Shown: in pieces, positions 17,459 to 25,211 of the stretch
How the letters are laid out: each line of letters opens with the position of its first letter
Numbering within the stretch: position 1 is the first letter of the stretch
DNA from: Oceanicaulis alexandrii DSM 11625
GTDB taxonomy: Bacteria > Pseudomonadota > Alphaproteobacteria > Caulobacterales > Maricaulaceae
Assembly (NCBI RefSeq): GCF_000420265.1
Contig: NZ_ATUP01000001.1
Coordinates: 1,860,001-1,924,000 of the forward strand
Length of the DNA: 64,000 bases
Reading direction: 5' to 3'
Notes under the pieces: model-generated
Database searches by the model: none
What the model saw: only the letters and a program-made list of their open reading frames with translations
What the model was told of the DNA's origin: nothing
Program-made: the position numbers and the translations under genes

Positions 17459-18631
17459 ATGCGAGATCGAATTCGGGTTCTGGACGCGCTGCGCGGCTTT
17501 GCCGTGCTGGGTTTGCTGATCGCGCATTTCCCCTCCACCGGCGGGACGAATTTCGCGTTCTCCGATCCGCGTCTTCTGGGCTGGACGCCTTGGGAGATGG
17601 GGCTGTGGGGGACGCAAGCTGTCTTTATCGACGCGGTGATGCGCGGCGTGTTCGCCAGCCTTTTCGGCGCCTCCATGGCGATCATCCTGTCCGGCTCCGG
17701 CGACATGCTGACCCGGCGGGCGGGTTTTCTGGTGCGCTGTATCGGCCTTCTGGTGCTGGGCGTCGTGCATATGAGCCTTCTAGCCTGGTCCTCTGATATT
17801 CTGGCGATCTATGCGGTTGCGGGCATGGGCGTGCTGGTTCTGTCCTGGCTGCCGCCGCGCTATCTGTTCGCCTTCGCGGCTGTGGGATGGGCGGTTGTCG
17901 TGGCCTATGCCGGCTATCGCGACATCGCCACTGAAACCCCGACCTATGCCGAAATGATGGCGGTTCAGGCCGCCCATGCCGAGGGCTATTGGCCCCATGT
18001 CCAAGCCTCAGTTGAGACCTGGATCATGATGATGACCAATGCGTCGGTTCTGGGACGGATCGCGGAAGCGGGCGGCTATATGCTGCTGGGTCTGGGGCTG
18101 ATGCGCTCGGGCGCGCTCAATCTCTCTTCGCAAACGCTGGTGCGCGTCGTCTCGATTGCGGGCGCTGCAGGCGTGGCGCTGGCTGCGGGCACGGCGATCC
18201 ATGCGGCGCTGTCCGGCTTTGTCTTTGACGCCAGCCTGCATCCGGTGATGCGCTTTTCAAAACCCTTCATCGTCATCGCCATGCTGGCGGGGTTCGTGCT
18301 GGCCATGCGGTCTGAGCTCTTTGCTCATGTCAGCAAAGTGATCTTCGAGCCGGTCGGCAAGATGGCGCTGACCGCCTATATGGGCAGCTCGCTGATGATG
18401 CTGTGGCTGTTCACCGGCTTCGGGCTGGAGCTTTATGGCCGCTTTGACCGCGTCGCCCTGTGGGGGCTGATGATCCCGGCGGGCGGTTTCATCATTGTGG
18501 CGTGCAATCTGTGGCTCTCCCGGTTCAAGCAAGGACCGATGGAGAAAGCGCTGCGCATGTTTGTGGATCACGGTACGGCGCTGATCGCGCCGGTGCTGCG
18601 GCCCCGCGCCAAGACCCTGCCGGCGGAGTAG
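17459..18631 (+). CDS. DUF418 (YeiB-like) integral membrane protein
   Basis: The 390-residue protein starts MRDRIRVLDALRGFAVLGLLIAHF, the usual opening of the DUF418/YeiB and acyltransferase-3-like membrane families. About ten hydrophobic segments follow, and the C-terminal DUF418 part contains GKMALTAYMGSSLMM and GPMEKALR-type segments. The ATG is 7 nt after a GGAGG site, which sets the start; the frame is open 25 codons further up. Its substrate is unknown. It is convergent with argG, with a strong hairpin between them. Confidence 0.88.
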   Translation: MRDRIRVLDALRGFAVLGLLIAHFPSTGGTNFAFSDPRLLGWTPWEMGLWGTQAVFIDAVMRGVFASLFGASMAIILSGSGDMLTRRAGFLVRCIGLLVLGVVHMSLLAWSSDILAIYAVAGMGVLVLSWLPPRYLFAFAAVGWAVVVAYAGYRDIATETPTYAEMMAVQAAHAEGYWPHVQASVETWIMMMTNASVLGRIAEAGGYMLLGLGLMRSGALNLSSQTLVRVVSIAGAAGVALAAGTAIHAALSGFVFDASLHPVMRFSKPFIVIAMLAGFVLAMRSELFAHVSKVIFEPVGKMALTAYMGSSLMMLWLFTGFGLELYGRFDRVALWGLMIPAGGFIIVACNLWLSRFKQGPMEKALRMFVDHGTALIAPVLRPRAKTLPAE

Positions 18632-18687
18632 ATGCCTGGCGGAGCGTTGAGGGGCGCTCCACCGCATCGTTTGAACCTGCTGGCGCG

Positions 18688-18719
18688 TGCGTCCCCGGAT
18701 TCTGGGAACCGGGGACGCA
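18688..18719. terminator. Strong hairpin between convergent genes, possible bidirectional terminator
   Basis: A perfect 11-bp stem TGCGTCCCCGG / CCGGGGACGCA with a 10-nt loop lies between the DUF418 gene and argG. Neither side has a T tract, so intrinsic termination would be weak; it may instead protect RNA 3' ends. Confidence 0.5.
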
Positions 18720-18738
18720 TCGATTCCAGGCCTCAGCC

Positions 18739-19965
18739 TTAGTCGTTTTCGCCCAGGCGGTGCTTGCGCTGGGCCAGAAGCTTCAGGCGCAGGGCGTTCA
18801 GGCGAATAAAGCCTTCCGCGTCCTTCTGGTCGTACACATCGTCTTCCTCGAAGGTAACGTGTTCAAGCGAGTAGAGCGAGCTGGGCGACGACCGGCCGAC
18901 CACAAGCACATTGCCCTTGTAGAGCTTCAGGCGGACCTCTCCGGACACATGGCGCTGGGAGTGGTCGATCGCGGCCTGGAGCATTTCGCGCTCCGGGCTG
19001 AACCAGAAGCCGTTATAGACAAGCTTGGCGTATTTCGGCATCAGCTCGTCCTTGAGGTGCATGGCGCCGCCATCCAGGGTCAGCTGTTCGATGCCGCGAT
19101 GGGCGGTCATCAGGATCGTCCCGCCGGGCGTTTCGTAAATGCCGCGCGATTTCATGCCGACAAACCGGTTCTCCACCAGATCCAGACGGCCAATGCCGTG
19201 CTTGGCGCCCAGATCATTGAGTTGGGTCAGGATGGTCGCCGGGCTCATCGCCTGGCCGTTGATGCTGACCGCATCGCCGCGCTCAAAACCGATAGTGACG
19301 TATTCAGGCTGATCGGGCGCGTCTTCAGGATGACAGGTGCGCAGGCAGACCTCGTTGAAGGCTTCCTCGGCGGGGTCTTCGAGCATCTTGCCTTCAGATG
19401 AGGTGTGCCACAGATTCGCATCGACGGAGAACGGCGCTTCGCCGCGCTTGTCGGACGGCACTTCAATGCCGTTCTCTTCGGCGTAGGCGATCAGTTTGGT
19501 GCGCGAGTTGAGATCCCATTCGCGCCACGGGGCGATGACTTTCAGGCTGGGGTCCAGCGCCGCCACGCCCAGCTCGAACCGGACCTGGTCATTGCCCTTG
19601 CCGGTGGCGCCGTGTGCGACAGCGTCGGCGCCGGTTTCGTGAGCGATCTCGACCAGGCGCTTGGAGATCAGCGGCCGGGCGATCGAGGTCCCCAGAAGGT
19701 ACTGGCCTTCATAGACGGCGTTGGCGCGCACCATGGGATAGACATAGTCGCGCACGAATTCCTCGCGCAGGTCATCAATGAAGATGTCCTTGATGCCGGC
19801 CTTTTCGGCTTTTCGGCGCGCCGGCTCCAGCTCTTCGCCCTGGCCCAGATCGGCGGTGAAGGTCACCACTTCCGCCTGATAGGCGTCCTGCAGCCATTTG
19901 AGGATGACTGAAGTGTCCAGCCCGCCTGAATAGGCGAGCACGATTTTCTTGATGTTCTGGCTCAT
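18739..19965 (-). CDS. argG: Argininosuccinate synthase
   Basis: The 408-residue enzyme joins citrulline and aspartate with ATP, the penultimate step of arginine synthesis. The N-terminal P-loop of the ATP-pyrophosphatase type is [12 protein letters not shown]. Further family segments are [26 protein letters not shown] and [20 protein letters not shown] chose the start giving [15 protein letters not shown]; the frame extends nine codons upstream without a better ribosome site. Length is normal. No other arg gene is adjacent. Confidence 0.98.
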   Translation of the reverse strand: MSQNIKKIVLAYSGGLDTSVILKWLQDAYQAEVVTFTADLGQGEELEPARRKAEKAGIKDIFIDDLREEFVRDYVYPMVRANAVYEGQYLLGTSIARPLISKRLVEIAHETGADAVAHGATGKGNDQVRFELGVAALDPSLKVIAPWREWDLNSRTKLIAYAEENGIEVPSDKRGEAPFSVDANLWHTSSEGKMLEDPAEEAFNEVCLRTCHPEDAPDQPEYVTIGFERGDAVSINGQAMSPATILTQLNDLGAKHGIGRLDLVENRFVGMKSRGIYETPGGTILMTAHRGIEQLTLDGGAMHLKDELMPKYAKLVYNGFWFSPEREMLQAAIDHSQRHVSGEVRLKLYKGNVLVVGRSSPSSLYSLEHVTFEEDDVYDQKDAEGFIRLNALRLKLLAQRKHRLGEND

Positions 19966-20098
19966 GGCGCGTCCCGGAGTGCGAGGTTTCAAACGGGCGG
20001 CAATCTAGACCCTGCGGCGGTGCAGCGAAAGCGTCAGTCGCTTAACTGACTCACAAGGCTGATCATGCATGCTGGTATGACAATACAGGAGTTCAAAT

Positions 20099-20635
20099 GT
20101 GACCGAGGCGCCCAAGGGGCCATGCTGTTCCATCATCGCCGAGCCGTCCCGCCTGGACGCGCTCGAAGCCTTGATGCGTCAGGGGATCGAGAACCGTGAG
20201 GATCTGGATGATCTGGCGCGGCTGACGGCGTTCGCCTTCAAGGCGCCGATCTGCGTGATCTCGCTCGTCAGCGACACGGCGGTTCATTTTGTCGGCAAGT
20301 TTGGTCTGGATGCGTGCGCGGTCGCTCTCGATGAGTCCATGTGCACCCAGGTGGTGTGTGAGAATGCGCCTGTCGAACTCTTGAACCTCTCCACCCATCC
20401 TGAATTCAGCGCGCATCCGGCAGCCGTCGATCCGCCCTTCGTGCGCGCCTATTGCGGTCTGCCGCTGATGTCGCCAGAGGGGTTGACCATCGGCGCCGTG
20501 GCGATTGTGGACACCGCGCCCTTCTTTCGGTTTTCTGATGAGGACCGCGAGGCGCTCAACGCGGCGACTCAAGTGGCGCGGCGTCTGATCTTTGGCGACC
20601 GGCTCGACGAGGCTCACTCCGAAGCGGCGGAATAG
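20099..20635 (+). CDS. GAF domain protein
   Basis: The 178-residue protein is essentially one GAF domain: a helix EDLDDLARLTAFAFKAPICVISLVSDTAVHFVGKFG, the central loop with Cys, and CGLPLMSPEGLTIGAVAIVD. GAF domains bind small molecules or chromophores and usually feed a signalling partner. There is no fused output domain and the ligand is unknown. The start is GTG, 7 nt after AGGAG; an ATG two bases before it is in another frame and stops at once. The 3' end overlaps the convergent sdpI-like gene by 22 bp. Confidence 0.85.
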   Translation: MTEAPKGPCCSIIAEPSRLDALEALMRQGIENREDLDDLARLTAFAFKAPICVISLVSDTAVHFVGKFGLDACAVALDESMCTQVVCENAPVELLNLSTHPEFSAHPAAVDPPFVRAYCGLPLMSPEGLTIGAVAIVDTAPFFRFSDEDREALNAATQVARRLIFGDRLDEAHSEAAE

Positions 20636-21300
20636 ACCTCCCGGTCCGGGTCGGTTTTCCAGACCCAGTAAGACAGCGCCAGACTGACCCCGACCACAAC
20701 GCTGACAGTCACCCCCAGAGCTGCAAAAGCGACCGGGGTGGGCGCGAACAGAAAACATGCCGCCGAGATTGACCCGCCCAGCATCATCAGACGTCCGCCC
20801 CAGCGATGGGTGACGTCCCAGGACTTGTCAGAGGAGAGTGTCCAGGGCGTGCGGATGCCGACCAGCCAGTTCGGACGGGTCTTGGACAGCACATTGCCCA
20901 AAACAGCCAGGAGCACCGTACTGGCGAAGCCGACAAGAACGCCTGGATTCTCCAGTGTTTGCAGATGATCAAGCGCCGTCAGCGTGATCAGGGCTTGCGC
21001 CGCCGCCAGAACCCACAACACCCCCGCCCAGGCCGTCAGGACGGCGGGCGCGGATCGTCTCAAATTGTCGCCGCGCGGATCAATCAGCGGCATCAGGGCG
21101 AACAGGCCGCATAGAGCCAGCGCCAGAGCAGGCAACAGCACGAACCCCTCCAACTTGCCGCCCATGCGGTCAGGGGCGCCGTCCATCCCGAAATGAACCG
21201 GGATTTGCGTGGCGTCTCCGACGCCGATCCACCCCCAAATTGACAGGGCTAAAATGAGCGTGATCGGCGGCAAGGCGTACAGAAAACCTTTGCGGATCAT
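20614..21300 (-). CDS. SdpI/DUF1648 family membrane protein
   Basis: The 228-residue protein has an N-terminal DUF1648 part (IPVHFGMDGAPDRMGGK after the first membrane helix) and six or so hydrophobic segments. A later SdpI part holds SKTRPNWLVGIRTPWTLSSDKSWDVTHRWGG, the typical SdpI loop. In Bacillus SdpI gives immunity to the SdpC toxin and signals to SdpR; in proteobacteria the role is not established. It follows the ArsR-type gene with a 1-nt gap, so the two are co-transcribed. No sdpC-like toxin gene is visible here. Confidence 0.9.
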   Translation of the reverse strand: MIRKGFLYALPPITLILALSIWGWIGVGDATQIPVHFGMDGAPDRMGGKLEGFVLLPALALALCGLFALMPLIDPRGDNLRRSAPAVLTAWAGVLWVLAAAQALITLTALDHLQTLENPGVLVGFASTVLLAVLGNVLSKTRPNWLVGIRTPWTLSSDKSWDVTHRWGGRLMMLGGSISAACFLFAPTPVAFAALGVTVSVVVGVSLALSYWVWKTDPDREVYSAASE

Positions 21301-21301
21301 T

Positions 21302-21580
21302 TCAAAGCTCCTTCTTGGTGTCGGGTGATTGCAGCAAGCTCATCATCAGGCTCAGCAGTTCTTCGGCGACGCTGGCGTTCAATCGGTAACGAATGGAGTT
21401 GCCGACTTTTTCCGCCTGGATGAGGTCAGCCTCTTTCAAGGTCGCGAAATGTCGCGACATGGTGGGCTTGGCCACGTCAAACTGCTCTGCCAGATCCCCC
21501 GCGGTCATCGGGCCGTCGCGCAGCAAGCGCAGCACGTCACGGCGCACGGGATGGGCCAGGGCGGAAAAGACATCACTCAT
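21302..21580 (-). CDS. ArsR-type autorepressor (SdpR-like)
   Basis: The 92-residue winged-helix protein has the ArsR core: FSALAHPVRRDVLRLLRDGPMTAGDLAEQF, then the recognition helix KPTMSRHFATLKEADLI and the wing VGNSIRYRLN. No Cys metal site is present, so it is not a metal sensor. It heads the sdpR-sdpI pair. The start codon is only 6 nt beyond a -10-like TAAATA, so the mRNA may begin at or next to the ATG. An operator-like double palindrome overlaps that promoter. Confidence 0.92.
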   Translation of the reverse strand: MSDVFSALAHPVRRDVLRLLRDGPMTAGDLAEQFDVAKPTMSRHFATLKEADLIQAEKVGNSIRYRLNASVAEELLSLMMSLLQSPDTKKEL

Positions 21581-21586
21581 GCGATC

Positions 21587-21621
21587 TATTTAGCCTAGAC
21601 GCTAATTAGCGTCAATGCTAA
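21587..21621. promoter_or_regulatory. Promoter and double-palindrome operator of the sdpR-sdpI pair
   Basis: Positions 21590-21621 read TTAGC-N6-GCTAATTAGC-N6-GCTAA, a symmetric pair of inverted repeats around a 16-bp perfect palindrome GACGCTAATTAGCGTC (21598-21613). On the minus strand this overlaps a near-consensus promoter: -35 TTGACG (21615-21610), a 17-nt spacer, and -10 TAAATA (21592-21587). ArsR-type repressors usually bind such sites, so autoregulation is likely. The divergent lipoprotein hydrolase gene starts 32 nt beyond, so it may be controlled too. Confidence 0.75.
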
Positions 21622-21652
21622 CTATAGGGCGTGAAGAACAAGGAGACTTCTG

Positions 21653-23059
21653 ATGAGCCGCTCGTCTATCGCCCTGTTGCCTGTCCTGTTGCTGCTCGCT
21701 GCGTGTGATGCGCCGCCTGCGCAATCAGCGCCCCAAGCTCAGTCAGACAGCGAATTGACGGCAAGTCTCGCGCCAGCGGACCCGGCGTTTGACGGGCGCT
21801 GGGCCGGGGTGCTGGACGCTGGCGCTCAGCCCTTGCGACTGGAATTGGAGATCGACCTGTCTGGCGATGAACCGTCCTTGATCCTGATCTCTGTGGATCA
21901 GGGCGGAGCGCGCGTGCCGATGTCTGTGGTGCGGATGAATGGCGATCAGCTTCATTTCTCCACGCCCGGCATGGCCCTGCAATATGACGGCGTTCTGGAA
22001 GACGGCGTGATTTCAGGCACGTTTGATCAAGGCGGATTGAGCGCGCCTTTGGTGTTTGAGCCCCATGAAGATCAGACGCGCGATGAGCCGTCCGCCCGGA
22101 TCGCTCCGGTTCATGGCGAGGGCCGGGTTGTCGAAGTGGCGCTTGAAGACGGGCGTCTGGAGGGGGTGCTGACGAGCCCGGATGCGCCTCGTGCGGGCCT
22201 GGTTCTGATCAGCGGGTCCGGGCCACAGGATCGCGATGGCAACATAGCGGGTCATCCCGTGTATGCGGCTGTGGCGGATGCGCTGGCTGAGGCCGGGGTC
22301 GCCAGCCTGCGTCTGGATGATCGCGGCGTGGGCGCGTCTGACGCCCCGGCGCCCCTGAGCCCCGCTGATCTGGCCGATGACGCGGTTCGCGCGCTGGAGG
22401 TGCTGCAGGCGGAGACCGGGCTCTCTTGCGTCGGTTATCTGGGCCATTCCGAAGGCGGGTATCTGGGCCTTCTGGCGGCTAATGAATCGGGGGCCGACTT
22501 CATGATCTCGCTCGCCGGTCAGCATCAGGACATGGCGACCCTGCTCTACGACCAGTCTGAAGCCCTGATCCGGGCGTCCGGGCAGGGGGAAGACGCCGTG
22601 GAGGCGAACCGCGAGCTTCAGACCCGTGTGTTTCAGGCCATCGACCAAGCCGGGCCGGGCGAAGCGCCCGCCGCCATCGAGGCGGTCTTGATAGAGCTGG
22701 GGCTGCCTGAAGCGGCGGCGCGTCAACAAGGCGCGATGTGGGGCCAACCCTATGCTGTGGCGATGTTTGAGGGTGACCCGGCCGAGGCGGCCGCTGCGTT
22801 TGAAGGTCCCGTGCTGGCGCTGTTCGCCGAAAAAGATCTCCAGGTCCTGCCCGAAGCCGCCCAGGCCGCTCTGCTGGCCGCGCGCGGCGACAAGCCGACC
22901 CGCTCCGTGATCGTTCCGGGTGTGGATCATATCTTTGAAGACAGCGAGACCGGCTCCCCGTCCGAATACGGCGCGGCTGGGCATGCGCTGTCTCCGACCG
23001 CCTGGGCGATGCTGGTGGAGGAAACCCGCGCCCTGATCGGTCAGGCGTGTGCGGACTGA
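21653..23059 (+). CDS. Lipoprotein alpha/beta hydrolase
   Basis: The 468-residue protein has a lipoprotein signal with lipobox (LLLLAACDAPPA), so it is probably anchored in the envelope. An N-terminal all-beta part (residues 40-150, DGRWAGVLDAGAQPLRLELEID) precedes an alpha/beta hydrolase domain with ISGSGPQDRDGN (oxyanion), the nucleophile elbow GHSEGG near residue 268, and a C-terminal catalytic His in PGVDHIFED. It resembles the bacterial esterase/peptidase-like family with N-terminal beta domain. It is divergent from sdpR across the double-palindrome operator. Confidence 0.85.
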   Translation: MSRSSIALLPVLLLLAACDAPPAQSAPQAQSDSELTASLAPADPAFDGRWAGVLDAGAQPLRLELEIDLSGDEPSLILISVDQGGARVPMSVVRMNGDQLHFSTPGMALQYDGVLEDGVISGTFDQGGLSAPLVFEPHEDQTRDEPSARIAPVHGEGRVVEVALEDGRLEGVLTSPDAPRAGLVLISGSGPQDRDGNIAGHPVYAAVADALAEAGVASLRLDDRGVGASDAPAPLSPADLADDAVRALEVLQAETGLSCVGYLGHSEGGYLGLLAANESGADFMISLAGQHQDMATLLYDQSEALIRASGQGEDAVEANRELQTRVFQAIDQAGPGEAPAAIEAVLIELGLPEAAARQQGAMWGQPYAVAMFEGDPAEAAAAFEGPVLALFAEKDLQVLPEAAQAALLAARGDKPTRSVIVPGVDHIFEDSETGSPSEYGAAGHALSPTAWAMLVEETRALIGQACAD

Positions 23060-23142
23060 CCGGCGCAGGCTTGGTTCTGGACAGAGCGAGGCGGAACGGT
23101 CACTTTCTCTGATCGAAGCATCATCGTCAGATTGGAGATCAC

Positions 23143-23976
23143 ATGGCCCGGCGTCTCGCTCTTGTTACCGGTGCGTCATCCGGCATTGGCGCTGCCTTTG
23201 CGCGCGAATTTGCCCGTCGGGGCTGGGATCTGGCTCTGGTGGCGCGTCGCGAAGACCGGCTGAAGGATATGGCCGAGGAGCTGAAAGCCCAGTTCGGCGT
23301 GGACAGCCTGGTGATCGCTGCGGATCTCTCCAAACCGGACGCGCCAGAGGCCATCATCAAGGCGGTGTCTGATGCGGGCCGTCAGGTTGACGCCCTGGTC
23401 AACAATGCGGGCGTGGGGCGTCCGGGGGCCTTTGTCGAGCTGAGCTGGGACGACCAGGCCGAGTTCATGGAGTTGATGGTCACCAGTTATCTGAAGTTGA
23501 TGCATCTGGTCGCCAAGCCCATGGCCGAACGCGGTTTCGGACGCATCATCAACATCGCTTCAGTGTCCGCTCTGCTGCCCGCCGCCAACGCTCACACCCG
23601 CTATTCAGGCACGCTCTATCCGGGCGCGAAAAGCCTTCTGATCAAGGTGTCCGAAGCGCTCGGGCTCGAGCTCAAGGACCGCAATGTCCATGTGACCGCC
23701 GTGGCGCCGGGTTATACCTGGTCGGAATTTCACGATGTGAACGGCGCGCGCACCACCGTCTCCAATCTGCCCTCCTTCTGGATGCTGACCGCTGAAGACG
23801 TCGCCGTTTCCGGGTATGATGCGGTAGAGCGCGGCGTGCCGCTGCGCGTTCCCGGCGCCTGGTACAAATTCCTCGTCGCCGTCTCCCGCGTGCTGCCTGA
23901 CCCGGTGGGGCAGGCGATCATGCGCCTGCAGGAAAAACGCATGGTGGCGAAGGCCAAGGCCAACGCCGCATCCTGA
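23143..23976 (+). CDS. SDR family oxidoreductase (DltE/YqjQ-like)
   Basis: The 277-residue short-chain dehydrogenase has the cofactor motif TGASSGIG at the start, NNAG (LVNNAGVG), the catalytic Ser in INIASVSALLP and the Tyr-x-x-x-Lys pair in YPGAKSLL. An Arg-Glu at the end of strand 2 (VARRED) suggests NADP(H). The substrate is unknown. It starts 83 nt after the lipoprotein hydrolase; a small hairpin lies after it, before pyrF. Confidence 0.9.
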   Translation: MARRLALVTGASSGIGAAFAREFARRGWDLALVARREDRLKDMAEELKAQFGVDSLVIAADLSKPDAPEAIIKAVSDAGRQVDALVNNAGVGRPGAFVELSWDDQAEFMELMVTSYLKLMHLVAKPMAERGFGRIINIASVSALLPAANAHTRYSGTLYPGAKSLLIKVSEALGLELKDRNVHVTAVAPGYTWSEFHDVNGARTTVSNLPSFWMLTAEDVAVSGYDAVERGVPLRVPGAWYKFLVAVSRVLPDPVGQAIMRLQEKRMVAKAKANAAS

Positions 23977-23992
23977 CGCTTGATCACGTGCA

Positions 23993-24023
23993 CGCAGCGG
24001 TCTAGGTCGCTGCGACCTTTATT
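23993..24023 (+). terminator. Possible weak terminator
   Basis: A 7-bp stem CGCAGCG / CGCTGCG with an 8-nt loop is followed by a short T-rich stretch ACCTTTATT. It lies between the SDR and pyrF. Confidence 0.4.
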
Positions 24024-24031
24024 GTCCGGGG

Positions 24032-24724
24032 ATGACCATGACCGACCGCCGCCTGATCACCGCGCTAGACCTGCCGACCATTTCAGACGCGGAAGCGCTG
24101 GTGGAGGTGCTGGGCGAGGCTTGCGCGCACTACAAGATCGGCCTCCAGCTTCTGCCCATTGGCGGCATGGATCTGGCCCGCTCGCTGAAGGCGCGCGGTC
24201 ATGACGTGTTCCTCGATTTCAAGCTCCACGACATCCCGGCCACCGTGGAAAAAGCCACACGCTCGATCACCCAGGCGGGCGCAGACCTTCTGACGGTCCA
24301 CGCCGAACCGCCCGTGATGCGCGCGGCGGTGGAGGGGCGTGAAGGGTCTGATCTCAGGATTCTCGGCGTCACGGTTCTGACCGCTTATGACGACCCGATG
24401 CTGACCCAGATGGGGTACGCCTATGGCGCGCGGGATCTGGTGATGCGCCGGGTGGATCAGGCGCTTGATTGCGGACTGGACGGCGTCGTCGCCTCGCCGC
24501 AGGAGGCTGAAGCCATTCGCGCCCGCGTGCCTGATGATTTCCTGATCGTCACGCCCGGCGTGCGTCCGGCGGGCGCGGCGCTGGGCGATCAGGTGCGCGT
24601 GGCGACGCCTGAAGCCGCCTTGAAGGCGGGCGCCTCGCATCTGGTGATCGGACGACCCATCAGCCAGGCTGATGATCCCTTCGCGGCGGCGCAAGCGATC
24701 GCCGACGAGATGGCGAAAGCCTGA
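24032..24724 (+). CDS. pyrF: Orotidine 5'-phosphate decarboxylase
   Basis: The 230-residue enzyme converts OMP to UMP, the last step of pyrimidine synthesis. The catalytic Lys/Asp tetrad is in DFKLHDIPATVEKA near residue 67, and the phosphate site is TPGVRP and VIGRPISQADDP near the C-terminus. The opening ITALDLPT is the usual first strand. There are two in-frame ATGs (24032, 24038). A strong terminator follows immediately. Confidence 0.97.
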   Translation: MTMTDRRLITALDLPTISDAEALVEVLGEACAHYKIGLQLLPIGGMDLARSLKARGHDVFLDFKLHDIPATVEKATRSITQAGADLLTVHAEPPVMRAAVEGREGSDLRILGVTVLTAYDDPMLTQMGYAYGARDLVMRRVDQALDCGLDGVVASPQEAEAIRARVPDDFLIVTPGVRPAGAALGDQVRVATPEAALKAGASHLVIGRPISQADDPFAAAQAIADEMAKA

Positions 24725-24729
24725 CACGA

Positions 24730-24760
24730 AAAACCCCGGAAGCGCCGCTTCCGGGGTTTT
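24730..24760. terminator. Bidirectional rho-independent terminator
   Basis: A perfect 14-bp stem AAAACCCCGGAAGC / GCTTCCGGGGTTTT with a 3-nt loop carries a T run on either strand. It lies between convergent pyrF and trxA and should stop both. Confidence 0.93.
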
Positions 24761-24784
24761 CTGTCTTTGGAAAAGGATCAGCGC

Positions 24785-25105
24785 CTAGACGGCTTCGTTG
24801 ATCCATTCCTCGATCTTGGACTTGGCCATGGCGCCGACCTTGCGGCTGACTTCTTCGCCGTTCTTGAAGATCAGCAGAGTGGGGATGCCGCGCACGCCGT
24901 ATTTGCTGGGGGCCATCGGGTTTTCGTCGATATTGACCTTGGCGATGGTCAGCTTGCCGGCCTTGTCGGCGGCGATCTCTTCGAGCGCCGGGCCGATCTG
25001 CTTGCAGGGGCCGCACCATTCCGCCCAGAAGTCGACCAGCACCGGGCCGTCGGCTTTCAGAACATCAGATTCAAACGTGTCGTCGGTCACCGCTTGGGTC
25101 GCCAT
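24785..25105 (-). CDS. trxA: Thioredoxin
   Basis: The 106-residue protein is a canonical thioredoxin, the cytoplasmic dithiol donor. The active site is [14 protein letters not shown], the cis-Pro loop is [12 protein letters not shown], and the length is typical. Start and AAGGAG ribosome site are clear. It lies 106 nt downstream of addA; the intervening sequence could carry its own promoter. Confidence 0.98.
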   Translation of the reverse strand: MATQAVTDDTFESDVLKADGPVLVDFWAEWCGPCKQIGPALEEIAADKAGKLTIAKVNIDENPMAPSKYGVRGIPTLLIFKNGEEVSRKVGAMAKSKIEEWINEAV

Positions 25106-25211
25106 GAGCCTTGCTCCTTACAAAAAACCTAAAACAACCGGCCGCCGCCCGGAATCGGCGCGACTGCAGGTCTGAAGTTGACCGGAGACCTAGGAAGCCC
25201 CAACGCTGCGG

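Noticed and set aside
20614-21580. Toxin-immunity locus of the Sdp type
   Set aside because: No SdpC-like secreted toxin or SdpA/SdpB gene lies in the neighbourhood, so only the regulator-membrane protein pair can be claimed.
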